A stretch of 47,200 bases of DNA from contig JADFHN010000026.1 in assembly GCA_022567155.1 (NCBI GenBank), positions 1-47,200 on the forward strand, read 5' to 3'. Within the stretch, counting starts at the first letter, position 1. Each line of letters starts with the position of its first letter. Both the position numbers and the translations under genes were made by a program. Origin of the DNA: Bacteroidota bacterium. Lineage in GTDB: Bacteria; Bacteroidota; Bacteroidia; Cytophagales; Cyclobacteriaceae. Shown here one piece after another: positions 27,554 through 36,815 of the stretch. Below the pieces are notes generated by a model. It saw only the letters and a program-made list of their open reading frames with translations. It did no database searches and was not told the origin of the DNA.

Positions 27554-27561
27554 TAGCTTTG
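27554..27561 (+). promoter_or_regulatory. Bacteroidota -7 motif TAGCTTTG of sucA
   Basis: Exact TAnnTTTG match 21 bases before the sucA ATG, the best-placed promoter motif in the window. The -33 region is occupied by the palindrome. Confidence 0.5.
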
Positions 27562-27582
27562 TTTTCTGTAAGAAATTAAACA

Positions 27583-30309
27583 ATGGATAAATACTCATAT
27601 ATCTCCAATGCGCATGGATCGTACATCGATGAATTGTACAAATCCTACCAGGCTGAACCGCAATCAGTAGATTTAAGCTGGCAGAAATTCTTTGAGGGAT
27701 TTGATTTTTCGATTCAGAAGTTTGGCGAGGAAGGCACGGAATTTCTTGCAGGTGATATCTCGAAGGAAATCAAGGTAAGGAATTACATTTTTGCCTGGCG
27801 TACAAGGGGCCATCTCGAAGCCAACACCAATCCGGTTCGAAAAAGAAAAGACCGCAAAGCGCTGCTTGCATTGTCAGATCATGGTCTGAGTGAAACGGAC
27901 CTTGACACGGAATTTGATGTTGGGGCTGAAATCGGCATCGGACGGGCCAGTTTAAGAGCAATCGATGCGGCACTGAAGAAAATATATGCAGGTACGATCG
28001 GGTTCGAGTATATGTATATGCGTGATCCTGATATTCTTAGCTGGTTCAGAAAAAAAATCGAATATGAATCACTACACTTTAACCCCACCATTGAAGAGAA
28101 AAAGCGCATTTTGAGAAAGATTAACGAAGCCGTTGTATTCGAAAATTTCCTTCATACCAAATACATGGGTCAGAAACGGTTTTCACTTGAAGGTGGCGAA
28201 ACGACCATTGCAGCCTTGGACGCCATTATTAACCGAAGCGCTGATTTTGGCGTGGAGGAGGTAGTGATTGGTATGGCCCACAGGGGACGACTGAATGTAC
28301 TCGCCAATATTATGGGTAAAACGTACGAACAGATTTTCAGCGAGTTTGAAGGAACCGCCGAACCGGACCTGACTATGGGAGACGGTGATGTTAAATACCA
28401 CCTGGGATTTTCCAGTGAGATCAAAACGCCGGACAAAAAAACCATCAACCTTAAACTAGCGCCCAATCCCTCACACCTGGAGGCGGTAAATCCGGTAGTT
28501 GAAGGTTTTGTGAGGGCCAAAGCAGATGCACAGTATGGCAAAAATTACAATAAAATATTGCCTGTCCTCATTCATGGCGATGCCGCAATTGCCGGACAGG
28601 GTATCATATATGAACTGGTACAGATGTCAAAGCTTGACGGTTATTATACGGGTGGTACCATCCATTTTGTGATAAATAATCAGGTGGGTTTCACAACTGA
28701 TTTTGAAGATGCAAGATCAAGCATATATTGTACAGATGTGGCAAAGATCATTGACTCCCCTGTGTTGCATGTAAATGGTGACGACCCGGAAGCGGTGGTT
28801 TTTTGCGTAAACCTTGCGGCCGAATTCAGAGCCAGATTTAATCGTGATATTTTCGTTGACATGGTTTGCTACCGCCGGCATGGCCATAACGAAAGCGATG
28901 AGCCAAAATTTACGCAGCCGTCTTTATATAATATTATTTCCAAGCATCCCAATCCAAGGGAAGTGTATATCAAAACGCTCATCGACCGGGGCGATGTGGA
29001 CGCAGAGCTTGCAAAATCGATGGATAAGGACTTCCGGAAATTATTGCAGGACCGGCTCAACATGGTGAAGCAAAAACCCCTTCCGTATCACTACCAGGAA
29101 CTTGAAAAGGAATGGAAAGAGCTCAGAAGATCAAATCCGGCAGATTTCGACCGGTCACCCGATACATTTATTTCGAAAGAAATAATAAAAAAAGTTGCTG
29201 AATGCCTGATTACTACTCCTTCGGGATTTAAACCCATCAAGCAGATAGAAAAGACGATTAAACAGCGGAAGGAAATGTTTTTTAACGACAAAAAACTGAA
29301 CTGGGCAGGAGCGGAACTGCTGGCATACGGTTCGGTTTTACTTGAAGGACATACCGTTCGGATAAGCGGCCAGGACGTACAACGGGGTACTTTTTCACAC
29401 CGGCATGCCGTTTTGCGTGATGCTGAAACAAACGAGGCATATAACAGCCTGGATTATGTGGATGACAAGCAAGGCACATTTGAGATATATAACTCGCTGC
29501 TTTCTGAGTTTGCCGTATTAGGTTTTGAATTTGGTTATGCCATGGCAAATCCCAATGCCCTAACCATATGGGAAGCCCAGTTTGGCGACTTTGCCAATGG
29601 TGCACAGGTGATTATCGACCAGTTTCTGATACCTTCCGAAACAAAATGGCAACGAATGAACGGTCTGGTCCTTTTCTTACCTCACGGCTATGAAGGCCAG
29701 GGGCCGGAGCACTCCAATGCCCGGCCTGAACGATACCTGCAACTTGCTGCAGAATTTAATATTATTGTTGCCAACGTTACTAAGCCGTCTAATTTCTTTC
29801 ACCTGCTCCGACGTCAGCTGGCATGGCCGTTCCGGAAACCTCTGATTGTTATGTCACCGAAATCATTGCTGCGAAACCCCAAAGTGGTATCTCCTCTGGA
29901 AGAATTTACTTCTGGCCATTTCAAAGAGATAATCGGGGATACGTTTGTAACCAAGTCGAAGGTAAAGCGTGTGATTCTATGCTCAGGCAAAATATACTAT
30001 GATCTGCAGGAGTATCAGGAAACGCATAAGAGAAAAGACATAGCCATCATCAGGGTGGAACAACTCTACCCTTTTCCTGATTTGCAGATCGAAGATATGA
30101 TCGCAACGTACAAAAACCCGGAGCTGTACTGGGTGCAGGAAGAACCGGTTAATATGGGATACTGGTCATTTATTTTAAGAATGATGCCGGAAATATCAGG
30201 TAGCAAAATAAAGCTGATCTCACGTAAACCAAGTTCTTCGCCAGCTACGGGATATGCCAAAATTCATACACTTGAACAACACGAAATCATTGAAACCGCC
30301 TTTTCATAA
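27583..30309 (+). CDS. sucA: 2-oxoglutarate dehydrogenase E1 component
   Basis: Thiamine-diphosphate-dependent decarboxylase of the TCA cycle, 908 residues. The short N-terminal E2-binding segment (YISNAHGSYIDELYKSY) is followed by the catalytic parts: KRFSLEGGETTIAALDAI, IGMAHRGRLNVLAN, VKYHLGFSS, NPSHLEAVNPVVEG, LIHGDAAIAGQGIIYE, and later GTFSHRHAVLRD and FGDFANGAQVIIDQF. Order and length match SucA/OdhA. It is followed 33 bp later by sucB. Confidence 0.97.
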   Translation: MDKYSYISNAHGSYIDELYKSYQAEPQSVDLSWQKFFEGFDFSIQKFGEEGTEFLAGDISKEIKVRNYIFAWRTRGHLEANTNPVRKRKDRKALLALSDHGLSETDLDTEFDVGAEIGIGRASLRAIDAALKKIYAGTIGFEYMYMRDPDILSWFRKKIEYESLHFNPTIEEKKRILRKINEAVVFENFLHTKYMGQKRFSLEGGETTIAALDAIINRSADFGVEEVVIGMAHRGRLNVLANIMGKTYEQIFSEFEGTAEPDLTMGDGDVKYHLGFSSEIKTPDKKTINLKLAPNPSHLEAVNPVVEGFVRAKADAQYGKNYNKILPVLIHGDAAIAGQGIIYELVQMSKLDGYYTGGTIHFVINNQVGFTTDFEDARSSIYCTDVAKIIDSPVLHVNGDDPEAVVFCVNLAAEFRARFNRDIFVDMVCYRRHGHNESDEPKFTQPSLYNIISKHPNPREVYIKTLIDRGDVDAELAKSMDKDFRKLLQDRLNMVKQKPLPYHYQELEKEWKELRRSNPADFDRSPDTFISKEIIKKVAECLITTPSGFKPIKQIEKTIKQRKEMFFNDKKLNWAGAELLAYGSVLLEGHTVRISGQDVQRGTFSHRHAVLRDAETNEAYNSLDYVDDKQGTFEIYNSLLSEFAVLGFEFGYAMANPNALTIWEAQFGDFANGAQVIIDQFLIPSETKWQRMNGLVLFLPHGYEGQGPEHSNARPERYLQLAAEFNIIVANVTKPSNFFHLLRRQLAWPFRKPLIVMSPKSLLRNPKVVSPLEEFTSGHFKEIIGDTFVTKSKVKRVILCSGKIYYDLQEYQETHKRKDIAIIRVEQLYPFPDLQIEDMIATYKNPELYWVQEEPVNMGYWSFILRMMPEISGSKIKLISRKPSSSPATGYAKIHTLEQHEIIETAFS

Positions 30310-30342
30310 AAAGGATTAAAGTTATTTATAAATTAGATAAAC

Positions 30343-31860
30343 ATGGAAATCAGAGTACCTGAAATAGGAGAGTCAATAACGGAAGTAACCTTATCGGCAT
30401 GGCTGAAAAAGGATGGGGATATGGTGGAGATGGATGAAGAGATTTGTGAGTTGGAATCGGATAAAGCTACCTTCGAGTTACCTGCTGAAGTTGCCGGAAA
30501 ACTAATTATTAAAGCAGAAGAAGGAGCTGAGCTGGCCATCGGAGACCTGATCTGTGAGATTCATCCGAGTGCTGCGGCCGGGAAAACAGCAGACGCTGTA
30601 CCACCTGCGGAAGTCAAAGAAACACCATCGACTCTCTCGTCGGATTCGTCAAAAAAAACAGGGGAGGTAGTGGAAATGAAAGTGCCCGAAATTGGTGAAT
30701 CGATTACCGAGGTATCCATTGCCGCCTGGTTGAAATCCGAAGGGGATTACGTGGTACTTGATGAAATTATAGCAGAGATAGAATCGGATAAAGCAACTTT
30801 TGAGTTGCCGGCAGAAGGCAACGGAATTTTACGGCTCGTTGCCAACGAGGGAGATACGTTGCAAATAGGCGATACATTATGTAAGATCGAAGTTACAGAA
30901 GGTCCGGCGCCTGCTGAAGCTTCTGTGGCCGAAAAAGCTGCTGCTTCTCTCACACCGGCTGATAAAGCAGGCTATGCCTCCGGACATCCGTCGCCTGTCG
31001 CAAGCAAGATACTGGAGGAAAAAGGGATCGAGCCAGGGCAGGTAACTGGTACAGGGGTAGGCGGAAGGATCACAAAAGAGGATGCAATGAAAGCAGAAGC
31101 AGCTGCAAAACCTAAAGAACAAGCGCCCAAAGTATCTGAAGAATGGGCCGGCACCTACAGCCGCGAAGAGCGAAGAGAAAAAATGTCGAGGTTGAGGAAA
31201 ACAGTAGCTCGCCGTCTGGTTGCAGTAAAAAATGAAACGGCAATGCTCACTACATTCAACGAAGTGAACATGAAGCCAATTATGGATCTCCGTAAAAAAT
31301 ACAAGGAATCCTTCAAGGAAAAGTACGGAGTCGGCCTCGGGTTCATGTCATTTTTTACAAAAGCATGCTGCATCGCCCTGAAGGAATGGCCGGCGGTGAA
31401 TGCCTCGCTTGACGGTGATGAAATTATCTACCATGATTTTGTAGATATCTCCATTGCGGTATCTGCACCGAAAGGACTTGTGGTACCGGTAATTCGCAAT
31501 GCGGAATCTTTGAATTTCAATGAGATAGAATCAGAAGTGATCCGGCTGGCAACCAAAGCCCGTGAAAACAAACTGAGTATCCCGGAAATGACCGGAGGCA
31601 CATTTACCATCACCAACGGAGGTGTGTTTGGTTCCATGCTGTCCACCCCGATCATTAATGCTCCGCAATCTGCCATACTGGGAATGCATAATATCGTGGA
31701 AAGGCCTGTAGCTGAGAACGGGGAAGTAGTTGTGAGGCCCGTCATGTTCCTGGCATTGTCATACGATCACCGTATCATCGACGGCAGGGAGTCGGTAAGT
31801 TTTCTGGTTCGGCTAAAAGAGTTGCTCGAAGACCCGGCACGGTTGATGCTGGAGATTTGA
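30343..31860 (+). CDS. sucB: Dihydrolipoyl succinyltransferase (E2) with two lipoyl domains
   Basis: E2 core of the 2-oxoglutarate dehydrogenase complex, 505 residues. Two lipoyl domains are present (about 1-76 with lipoyl Lys41, and 111-185 with Lys150, each in [12 protein letters not shown]), joined by Ala/Pro/Glu-rich linkers. The peripheral subunit-binding domain is about 215-251 ([13 protein letters not shown] ... [14 protein letters not shown]). The acyltransferase domain ends with [10 protein letters not shown] (catalytic His476, Asp480). E. coli SucB has one lipoyl domain, so this is a longer architecture. A mobile element is inserted 2 bp after its stop. Confidence 0.95.
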   Translation: MEIRVPEIGESITEVTLSAWLKKDGDMVEMDEEICELESDKATFELPAEVAGKLIIKAEEGAELAIGDLICEIHPSAAAGKTADAVPPAEVKETPSTLSSDSSKKTGEVVEMKVPEIGESITEVSIAAWLKSEGDYVVLDEIIAEIESDKATFELPAEGNGILRLVANEGDTLQIGDTLCKIEVTEGPAPAEASVAEKAAASLTPADKAGYASGHPSPVASKILEEKGIEPGQVTGTGVGGRITKEDAMKAEAAAKPKEQAPKVSEEWAGTYSREERREKMSRLRKTVARRLVAVKNETAMLTTFNEVNMKPIMDLRKKYKESFKEKYGVGLGFMSFFTKACCIALKEWPAVNASLDGDEIIYHDFVDISIAVSAPKGLVVPVIRNAESLNFNEIESEVIRLATKARENKLSIPEMTGGTFTITNGGVFGSMLSTPIINAPQSAILGMHNIVERPVAENGEVVVRPVMFLALSYDHRIIDGRESVSFLVRLKELLEDPARLMLEI

Positions 31861-31868
31861 ACTAATTA

Positions 31869-32125
31869 GAGTCTGTCTATAAAGTAATGATGATTTGAGA
31901 TTTAAAAAAAATGCCATGCCTGCGTGCCGTCGCCAGAGGCTTTGGCCGCACGCTGTCGCTGAAGCTTTAGCGTAAGAGACCGGAGACCGGCAGGCAGGAA
32001 TACCAATAATTCCCCCGCCGCAGGCGGGGGTGTAGGGGTGGGTCAATATAAAAATCATTCCTGCCTGACGGCAGTCAGGGTAGGTACGGCATTTTTTTAA
32101 ATTTGCGGACTTTATGGACAGACAC
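31869..32125 (+). mobile_element. MITE-like element, copy 3 (257 bp), 6-bp TSD TAATTA
   Basis: Left end GAGTCTGTCTATAAAGT, right end ACTTTATGGACAGACAC; TSDs TAATTA at 31863-31868 and 32126-32131. The inverted similarity of the two arms extends inward for about 45 bp (ATTTAAAAAAATGCC on both sides). It carries the full 76-bp hairpin module (31919-31994). The element separates sucB from lpd. The rest of the sucB-lpd gap (to 32227) shows only AT-rich sequence. Confidence 0.9.
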
Positions 32126-32227
32126 TAATTAATTGAATATAGAACCGCAAATCATTGATTATTAGATGTTGATAACAGGTAAATCAATTTCAAAATCAAA
32201 ATTCGGCATTCATAATTCAAATAAAAT

Positions 32228-33625
32228 ATGAAATACGATGTAACCATAATCGGTTCAGGACCCGGTGGATATGTAGCGGCTATTCGCTGCGCACAACTCG
32301 GCTTTAAAACCGCAATAGTTGAAAAGTACAATACACTCGGAGGAACATGTCTTAACGTAGGATGCATTCCTTCAAAAGCCCTGCTCGATTCTTCGGAGCA
32401 CTTTCATAATGCCATGCATACATTTAAGACACACGGCATTGATATTCAGGTTCCGAAAGTCAACCTGAAACAAATGATCAAAAGAAAGGACGAGGTGGTA
32501 GATCACTCTACAGGAGGCATAGATTTTCTCATGAAAAAGAATAAAATCGATGTTTTTCACGGCCTTGGATCATTTTCAGACAGCCATAGCATTAAAATTT
32601 CATCGGAGGGAAAAAACGAAACAATTACCACGGATAAGGTGATCATTGCTACAGGTTCCAAACCTTTAACGCTCCCGTTTATTAAAATTGACAAGAAAAG
32701 GATTATCACCAGCACCGAAGCCCTGAACTTAAAGGAAGTACCCAACCACCTGATCGTAATCGGAGGCGGAGTGATCGGTTTGGAAATTGGTTCGGTATAT
32801 GCCCGCCTGGGGGCTAAGGTTTCTGTAGTCGAATTTCTTGACAGCCTTATTCCTACAATGGATGGCACCCTGGGGAAAGAATTGAAAAAAGTATTAAAAA
32901 AGCTTGGGTTTGACATTTATCTGAGTCATAAGGTGACCAGCGTACAAGTAAAAGGTAAAGAGGTAACTGTGATGGCAGAAACACCCAAAGGGCAAAACAT
33001 AGAAATTAAAGGCGATTATTGCCTGGTGTCAGTAGGTAGAAGGCCTTACACGGATGGGTTAGATCTTGAAAATGCTGGCGTAAAAGTTAGTAACAACGGT
33101 CAAATTGAAGTCAATGATCAACTTCAGACCAATGTGGAACATATTTATGCCATCGGTGATGTGGTAAAAGGGGCCATGCTTGCACATAAGGCGGAGGAAG
33201 AAGGAATTTTAGTTGCCGAACAGTTAGCCGGCCAGAAACCCCATATTAATTACCGGCTTATTCCGGGTGTCGTTTATACCTGGCCAGAAGTGGCAGGGGT
33301 TGGTTATACCGAAGAAGAACTGAAAGATTCGGGCAGAGCATATAAAACCGGCTCATTCCCCTTCCGGGCTTCAGGAAGAGCACGTGCCAGCATGGATATT
33401 GACGGCCTGATCAAAGTGCTTGCAGATAAAACTACCGATGAAATACTTGGTGTTCATATGATTGGCCCGAGGGCGGCTGATATGATTGCCGAAGCCGTTG
33501 TGGCTATGGAATACCGTGCCTCTGCAGAAGATATTGCGCGAATGTCGCATGCACATCCTACCTTTACCGAAGCGCTTAAAGAAGCCTGCCTGGCAGCAAC
33601 CGATAACAGGGCAATACATGTATGA
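32228..33625 (+). CDS. lpd: Dihydrolipoamide dehydrogenase (E3)
   Basis: FAD-dependent E3 that reoxidises the lipoyl groups of SucB, 465 residues. FAD-binding GSGPGGYVAAIR (9-20), redox disulfide GGTCLNVGCIPSK (Cys41/Cys46), NAD-binding GGGVIGLEIGSVYARLG, second FAD motif YAIGDV, and the catalytic HAHPTFTE (His443, Glu448) are all present. Its position after sucA-sucB suggests service to 2-oxoglutarate dehydrogenase, though it could also serve other complexes. The mobile element in the gap may have altered its coupling to sucB. Confidence 0.97.
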   Translation: MKYDVTIIGSGPGGYVAAIRCAQLGFKTAIVEKYNTLGGTCLNVGCIPSKALLDSSEHFHNAMHTFKTHGIDIQVPKVNLKQMIKRKDEVVDHSTGGIDFLMKKNKIDVFHGLGSFSDSHSIKISSEGKNETITTDKVIIATGSKPLTLPFIKIDKKRIITSTEALNLKEVPNHLIVIGGGVIGLEIGSVYARLGAKVSVVEFLDSLIPTMDGTLGKELKKVLKKLGFDIYLSHKVTSVQVKGKEVTVMAETPKGQNIEIKGDYCLVSVGRRPYTDGLDLENAGVKVSNNGQIEVNDQLQTNVEHIYAIGDVVKGAMLAHKAEEEGILVAEQLAGQKPHINYRLIPGVVYTWPEVAGVGYTEEELKDSGRAYKTGSFPFRASGRARASMDIDGLIKVLADKTTDEILGVHMIGPRAADMIAEAVVAMEYRASAEDIARMSHAHPTFTEALKEACLAATDNRAIHV

Positions 33626-33753
33626 GAAATTTCCGGAGGTATTTGACCTTTCTGTGTATCTTCCTGTTTTTAGTATTGGGACACCAGTTTTGTGTAAATA
33701 TCCCTCGAATTTTAGCTATTAGCCTGCTTTAATGAATGAGAGGAAAACATAAA

Positions 33754-34103
33754 GGGTCTAAGCTGACCCGTCCGAATGGCTCAGCCGGGCGGGCGCTCAG
33801 ACCAGTTGCTTGGAAGGTGCGGTGGGCCTCCCTCTGCCTTGCCTTACCGGCAGGCAGGCTTCAGAGGATCTAGGGGCAGCGCAGGGCATTGGCTTTCGAA
33901 TTCCATCATCCTGCATTCAGTTTTGGAACACCCTCTGATCTAAAGCAAGTCTTCCAGCACTGGCCTGCGGGATAGCGAAACTTGTGCCTGATTGGATTTA
34001 GTCATGCCATGACTGTTCATATCAGCAGAAGTCACGGATGTAACCTCCTTCACAAGCTATGGCGGTTGAGAACTTCCGCTCCAGTGCAACAGTGTAACGG
34101 GAA
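33754..34103 (+). ncRNA. Candidate structured RNA or mobile-element remnant upstream of tnaA
   Basis: The 559-bp gap between lpd and tnaA has no plausible ORF, and this part is clearly more GC-rich than its surroundings. Complementary segments are numerous: GGGTC/GACCC (33754-33758, 33765-33769), CCTCTG/CAGAGG (33831-33836, 33862-33867) closing a CCGGCAGGCAGG-tipped hairpin, GCACTGG/CCAGTGC (33957-33963, 34081-34087), and the perfect palindrome AGTCATG-C-CATGACT (34000-34014). I cannot match it to RNase P, tmRNA, SRP RNA, 6S or a known riboswitch. Strand is assumed. It may equally be the non-coding remnant of an insertion element. Confidence 0.35.
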
Positions 34104-34184
34104 AACAGGACTGATTTTGATCATATTATTACTTGCCTCTTTGATGTAATATTGAGCAAATTACAATTTAAAAAAATCTTTATT

Positions 34185-35561
34185 ATGGCTTTTAAAACAA
34201 CGATTGAACCCTTCAAAATAAAGATGATAGAACCCATTCATCTGAGTTCCGTAAGTAAGCGGAAGCAATATCTGAGTGACGCCTTTTACAATCCGTTTTT
34301 AATCTCTTCCGATCAGGTGATCATTGATTTTCTGACCGATAGTGGTACTTCTGCCATGAGTTCTGCGCAGTGGGCAGGTATAATGGAAGGCGATGAAGCC
34401 TACGCCGGATCAAAGTCCTGGAAAAAAATGGAGAAGGTCGTAAGAAACCTCACAGGTTGTGCATACATTTTGCCAACCCACCAGGGCAGAGCAGCAGAAC
34501 GAATTCTATATGGATACCTGGGAGGGAAAGGTAAAGTTTTTTTCAGCAATACGCATTTTGACACTACCCGGGCCAACATTGAAGTAACCGGTGCGGAAGC
34601 CGTTGACATGGTTGTTGAAGAGGCCAACGATCCCTTGCTGGAACTCCCCTTTAAAGGCAATCTGGATGTTGTAAAACTGGAAGAAAAGATAAAGGAATTT
34701 GGCCCTTCGAATGTAGGGGCAGTTATTCTCACAGTCACAAACAATAGCGGTGGGGGGCAGCCTGTGAGCATGGAAAATGCCAAAGCTGTCCGGCATATTT
34801 GTAAGAGATATGGGATTATTTTTCTGATCGACAGTTGCCGGGTGGCTGAAAATGCCTGGTTTATTCACCACAGGGAAGAAGGCTATGGAAATATGTCTTA
34901 CAAAAAAATCGCCAAAGAGATGCTGGCTTTGGCCGATGGATCCATTATGAGCGCCAAAAAGGATGGGCTGGTGAATATGGGTGGATACCTGGCATTGAAA
35001 AACAAAAACCTTGCAGAGGCGTGCAATAATTCGCTGATCATCACCGAAGGATTTTCAACATATGGCGGGTTATCCGGCAGAGATATGGAAGCCATCGCAC
35101 AAGGACTGAAAGAGGTATTTCATCCGGATTATCTGAATTATCGGATTAAGAGTACCGGATACCTCGGCAACAAGCTGGATGAAATGGGTGTTCCTGTAAT
35201 GAAACCCATAGGTGGTCATGCCGTGTATGTGGACGCCAGGGCCTTTTATCCACACATACCAGTTGAGGAATACCCTGGCCAGGCGCTGGTTGCCAATTTA
35301 TATCTGACCGGCGGTATTCGCTGTGTGGAGATCGGGTCGGTAATGTTCGGGAAATATGATGACAACGGCAAGTTGATTCCTGCACCCATGGAACTGGTCC
35401 GGCTGGCCATACCACGGAGGGTTTACACCCAGAGCCACATTGAATATGTAATTGAGGTTTTTGAGAAAGTGCTCACAAGAAGAAAGCAGGCAAAAGGTTT
35501 CAGGATTATTAAAGAGTCGAAATTTTTAAGGCATTTTACAGCACATTTTGAGCCGTTGTAG
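34185..35561 (+). CDS. tnaA: Tryptophanase (tryptophan indole-lyase)
   Basis: PLP enzyme cleaving L-tryptophan to indole, pyruvate and ammonia; 458 residues from ATG 34185 (a TTG at 34152 is less likely). The PLP lysine lies in SAKKDGLVNMGG (258-259). Tyrosine phenol-lyase is the close alternative, but residues that differ between the two point to tryptophanase: FDTT with Asp126 (phenol-lyase has FTTT), and RHFTAHFE with His450 near the C-terminus (phenol-lyase has RFF). No tnaB-type transporter or TnaC-like leader is seen; a structured non-coding region precedes the gene. Confidence 0.88.
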   Translation: MAFKTTIEPFKIKMIEPIHLSSVSKRKQYLSDAFYNPFLISSDQVIIDFLTDSGTSAMSSAQWAGIMEGDEAYAGSKSWKKMEKVVRNLTGCAYILPTHQGRAAERILYGYLGGKGKVFFSNTHFDTTRANIEVTGAEAVDMVVEEANDPLLELPFKGNLDVVKLEEKIKEFGPSNVGAVILTVTNNSGGGQPVSMENAKAVRHICKRYGIIFLIDSCRVAENAWFIHHREEGYGNMSYKKIAKEMLALADGSIMSAKKDGLVNMGGYLALKNKNLAEACNNSLIITEGFSTYGGLSGRDMEAIAQGLKEVFHPDYLNYRIKSTGYLGNKLDEMGVPVMKPIGGHAVYVDARAFYPHIPVEEYPGQALVANLYLTGGIRCVEIGSVMFGKYDDNGKLIPAPMELVRLAIPRRVYTQSHIEYVIEVFEKVLTRRKQAKGFRIIKESKFLRHFTAHFEPL

Positions 35562-35677
35562 TAAATTCATTCTGCTTTTTGCTATCATAAACCGAACTGC
35601 CCGGCAAGCTGCAACCCATGGAGCAATGGACCCGGACGCTTCCCTGACATTTCAATCGTCCTGACCTACTCCGTTCG

Positions 35678-36715
35678 TTAATAAGACACCTCAAGCTTCT
35701 GATACTGCTCGTCTTCAACACCACGGATTTCAAACACTACCGTGGGTGATCCCTTGTCCCACCTTAACTTAATGAGTCCGAAATTCTTTTTAGTGATCAG
35801 ATCACCCACACGATGCCGGTTTGGTTCCTGAAATGCCTGCGCCCATGAATGTGTCAGGCCACTTGAGGTAAAGTCATATAAAGGATGATCGTAACCTTCA
35901 ATTTCTATCATGGAAATTTCGGCAATATGGCGGTCTCCACTGATCAGCATAACCGGGCCGGGTTTTATGTTGACTATCAGGTTAAAAAGCCGCCGGTGTG
36001 CCGACGGAAAATTGGCCCACTTTTCATACCCCTGTTCTTCCGAAATCACCTGAATGCCGCTTCCGATAATGGTGAAATCAGCACTGCTTGTCCGAAGTAC
36101 ATTTTCGAGCCAACTCCATTGCGCTTCCCCCAATATATCTCCCGTTTCATTCATCTTATACCTCGCCCTGCTATCTTCGGCAGGCAACAGTGTGTCTCTG
36201 AAGTACCGGGTATCAAGAAGTATTATTTTGATTATTTTACCGTTTGATTCAATTTCATGGGAAGAATATACACCCTGACGCTCTCTTACCGGATCGTCAG
36301 CACTGACATCCAGAAAATCAAGTAACAATTCCTTACTTTCGTTTTTCATCGGATAATTTTTTCCTCCGTCATTCACCCCATAGTCATGATCGTCCCAAAC
36401 ACCGATCACCCGTACATTAGAAAGCAGCTTCTGATATGCCGGTTTGGCTTTTTGAGTGTCGTATTTTTCTTTGAGAACTGCCATATCATGTGTATCGCCA
36501 TACACGATATCGCCCAACCAGATAAAAATGTCAGGATTGTGTTTTACAATAGCATTAAATACAGGAAGTGGTTCGTATTCATGTGCACAAGAGCCAAAGG
36601 CTATGATGGTGTCAAAATTTTCGTTTTTTAATCTCTTTTCGGTTCTATCAGCCTTGTTAGTATTACATCCATATAGCATGATGTTGAATACACCAATCAG
36701 TATCAACCGTTGCAT
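35678..36715 (-). CDS. PhoD-like metallophosphatase lipoprotein
   Basis: A 345-residue member of the alkaline phosphatase D/phospholipase D-like metallophosphoesterase family. The N-terminus MQRLILIGVFNIMLYGC is a lipoprotein signal with lipobox MLYGC. Metal-site motifs: IIAFGSCAHE, IWLGDIVYGD, VIGVWDDHDYGVNDGGKNY, LLDTRYFRDT and LISGDRHIAE. Probably an envelope-anchored phosphomonoesterase or phosphodiesterase; substrate unknown. Single gene, divergent from a 49-aa plus-strand ORF and convergent with tnaA. Confidence 0.9.
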   Translation of the reverse strand: MQRLILIGVFNIMLYGCNTNKADRTEKRLKNENFDTIIAFGSCAHEYEPLPVFNAIVKHNPDIFIWLGDIVYGDTHDMAVLKEKYDTQKAKPAYQKLLSNVRVIGVWDDHDYGVNDGGKNYPMKNESKELLLDFLDVSADDPVRERQGVYSSHEIESNGKIIKIILLDTRYFRDTLLPAEDSRARYKMNETGDILGEAQWSWLENVLRTSSADFTIIGSGIQVISEEQGYEKWANFPSAHRRLFNLIVNIKPGPVMLISGDRHIAEISMIEIEGYDHPLYDFTSSGLTHSWAQAFQEPNRHRVGDLITKKNFGLIKLRWDKGSPTVVFEIRGVEDEQYQKLEVSY

Positions 36716-36815
36716 AATTGCCTTGTTTAAAATATTTTTATCAAATACGAGATCAATCCTCCAAAATAGTTGTTATTATCATTAAATAAGTCGTAACGTA
36801 AAAAATTCTGCTGTG

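Larger units (their letters stand above)
27217..27582. other. Divergent intergenic region between the M20 gene and sucA
   Basis: 366 bp, very AT-rich, no ORF. The sucA-proximal end holds a perfect palindrome and a -7 motif (listed separately). Nothing else specific was recognised, and no clear promoter for the minus-strand M20 gene. Confidence 0.8.

Noticed and set aside
33486-33722. Plus-strand open frame overlapping the lpd 3' end
   Set aside because: Its first half is lpd in a different frame; the tail into the gap has no features.
33754-34103. RNase P RNA, tmRNA, SRP RNA, 6S RNA or cobalamin riboswitch
   Set aside because: Checked both strands for GAGGAAAGTCC, tmRNA ends, the GGAAGG..AGCAG SRP loop and the cobalamin box; none matches well enough. 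Left as an unassigned structured region.
33811-34110. Group II intron remnant (a GTGCG occurs at 33817)
   Set aside because: No domain V-like hairpin with a GAAA loop and no maturase frame could be found, so the single short match is not enough.
34185-35561. Tyrosine phenol-lyase
   Set aside because: FDTT (Asp126) and RHF (His450) match tryptophanase; phenol-lyase has Thr and Phe at these places.
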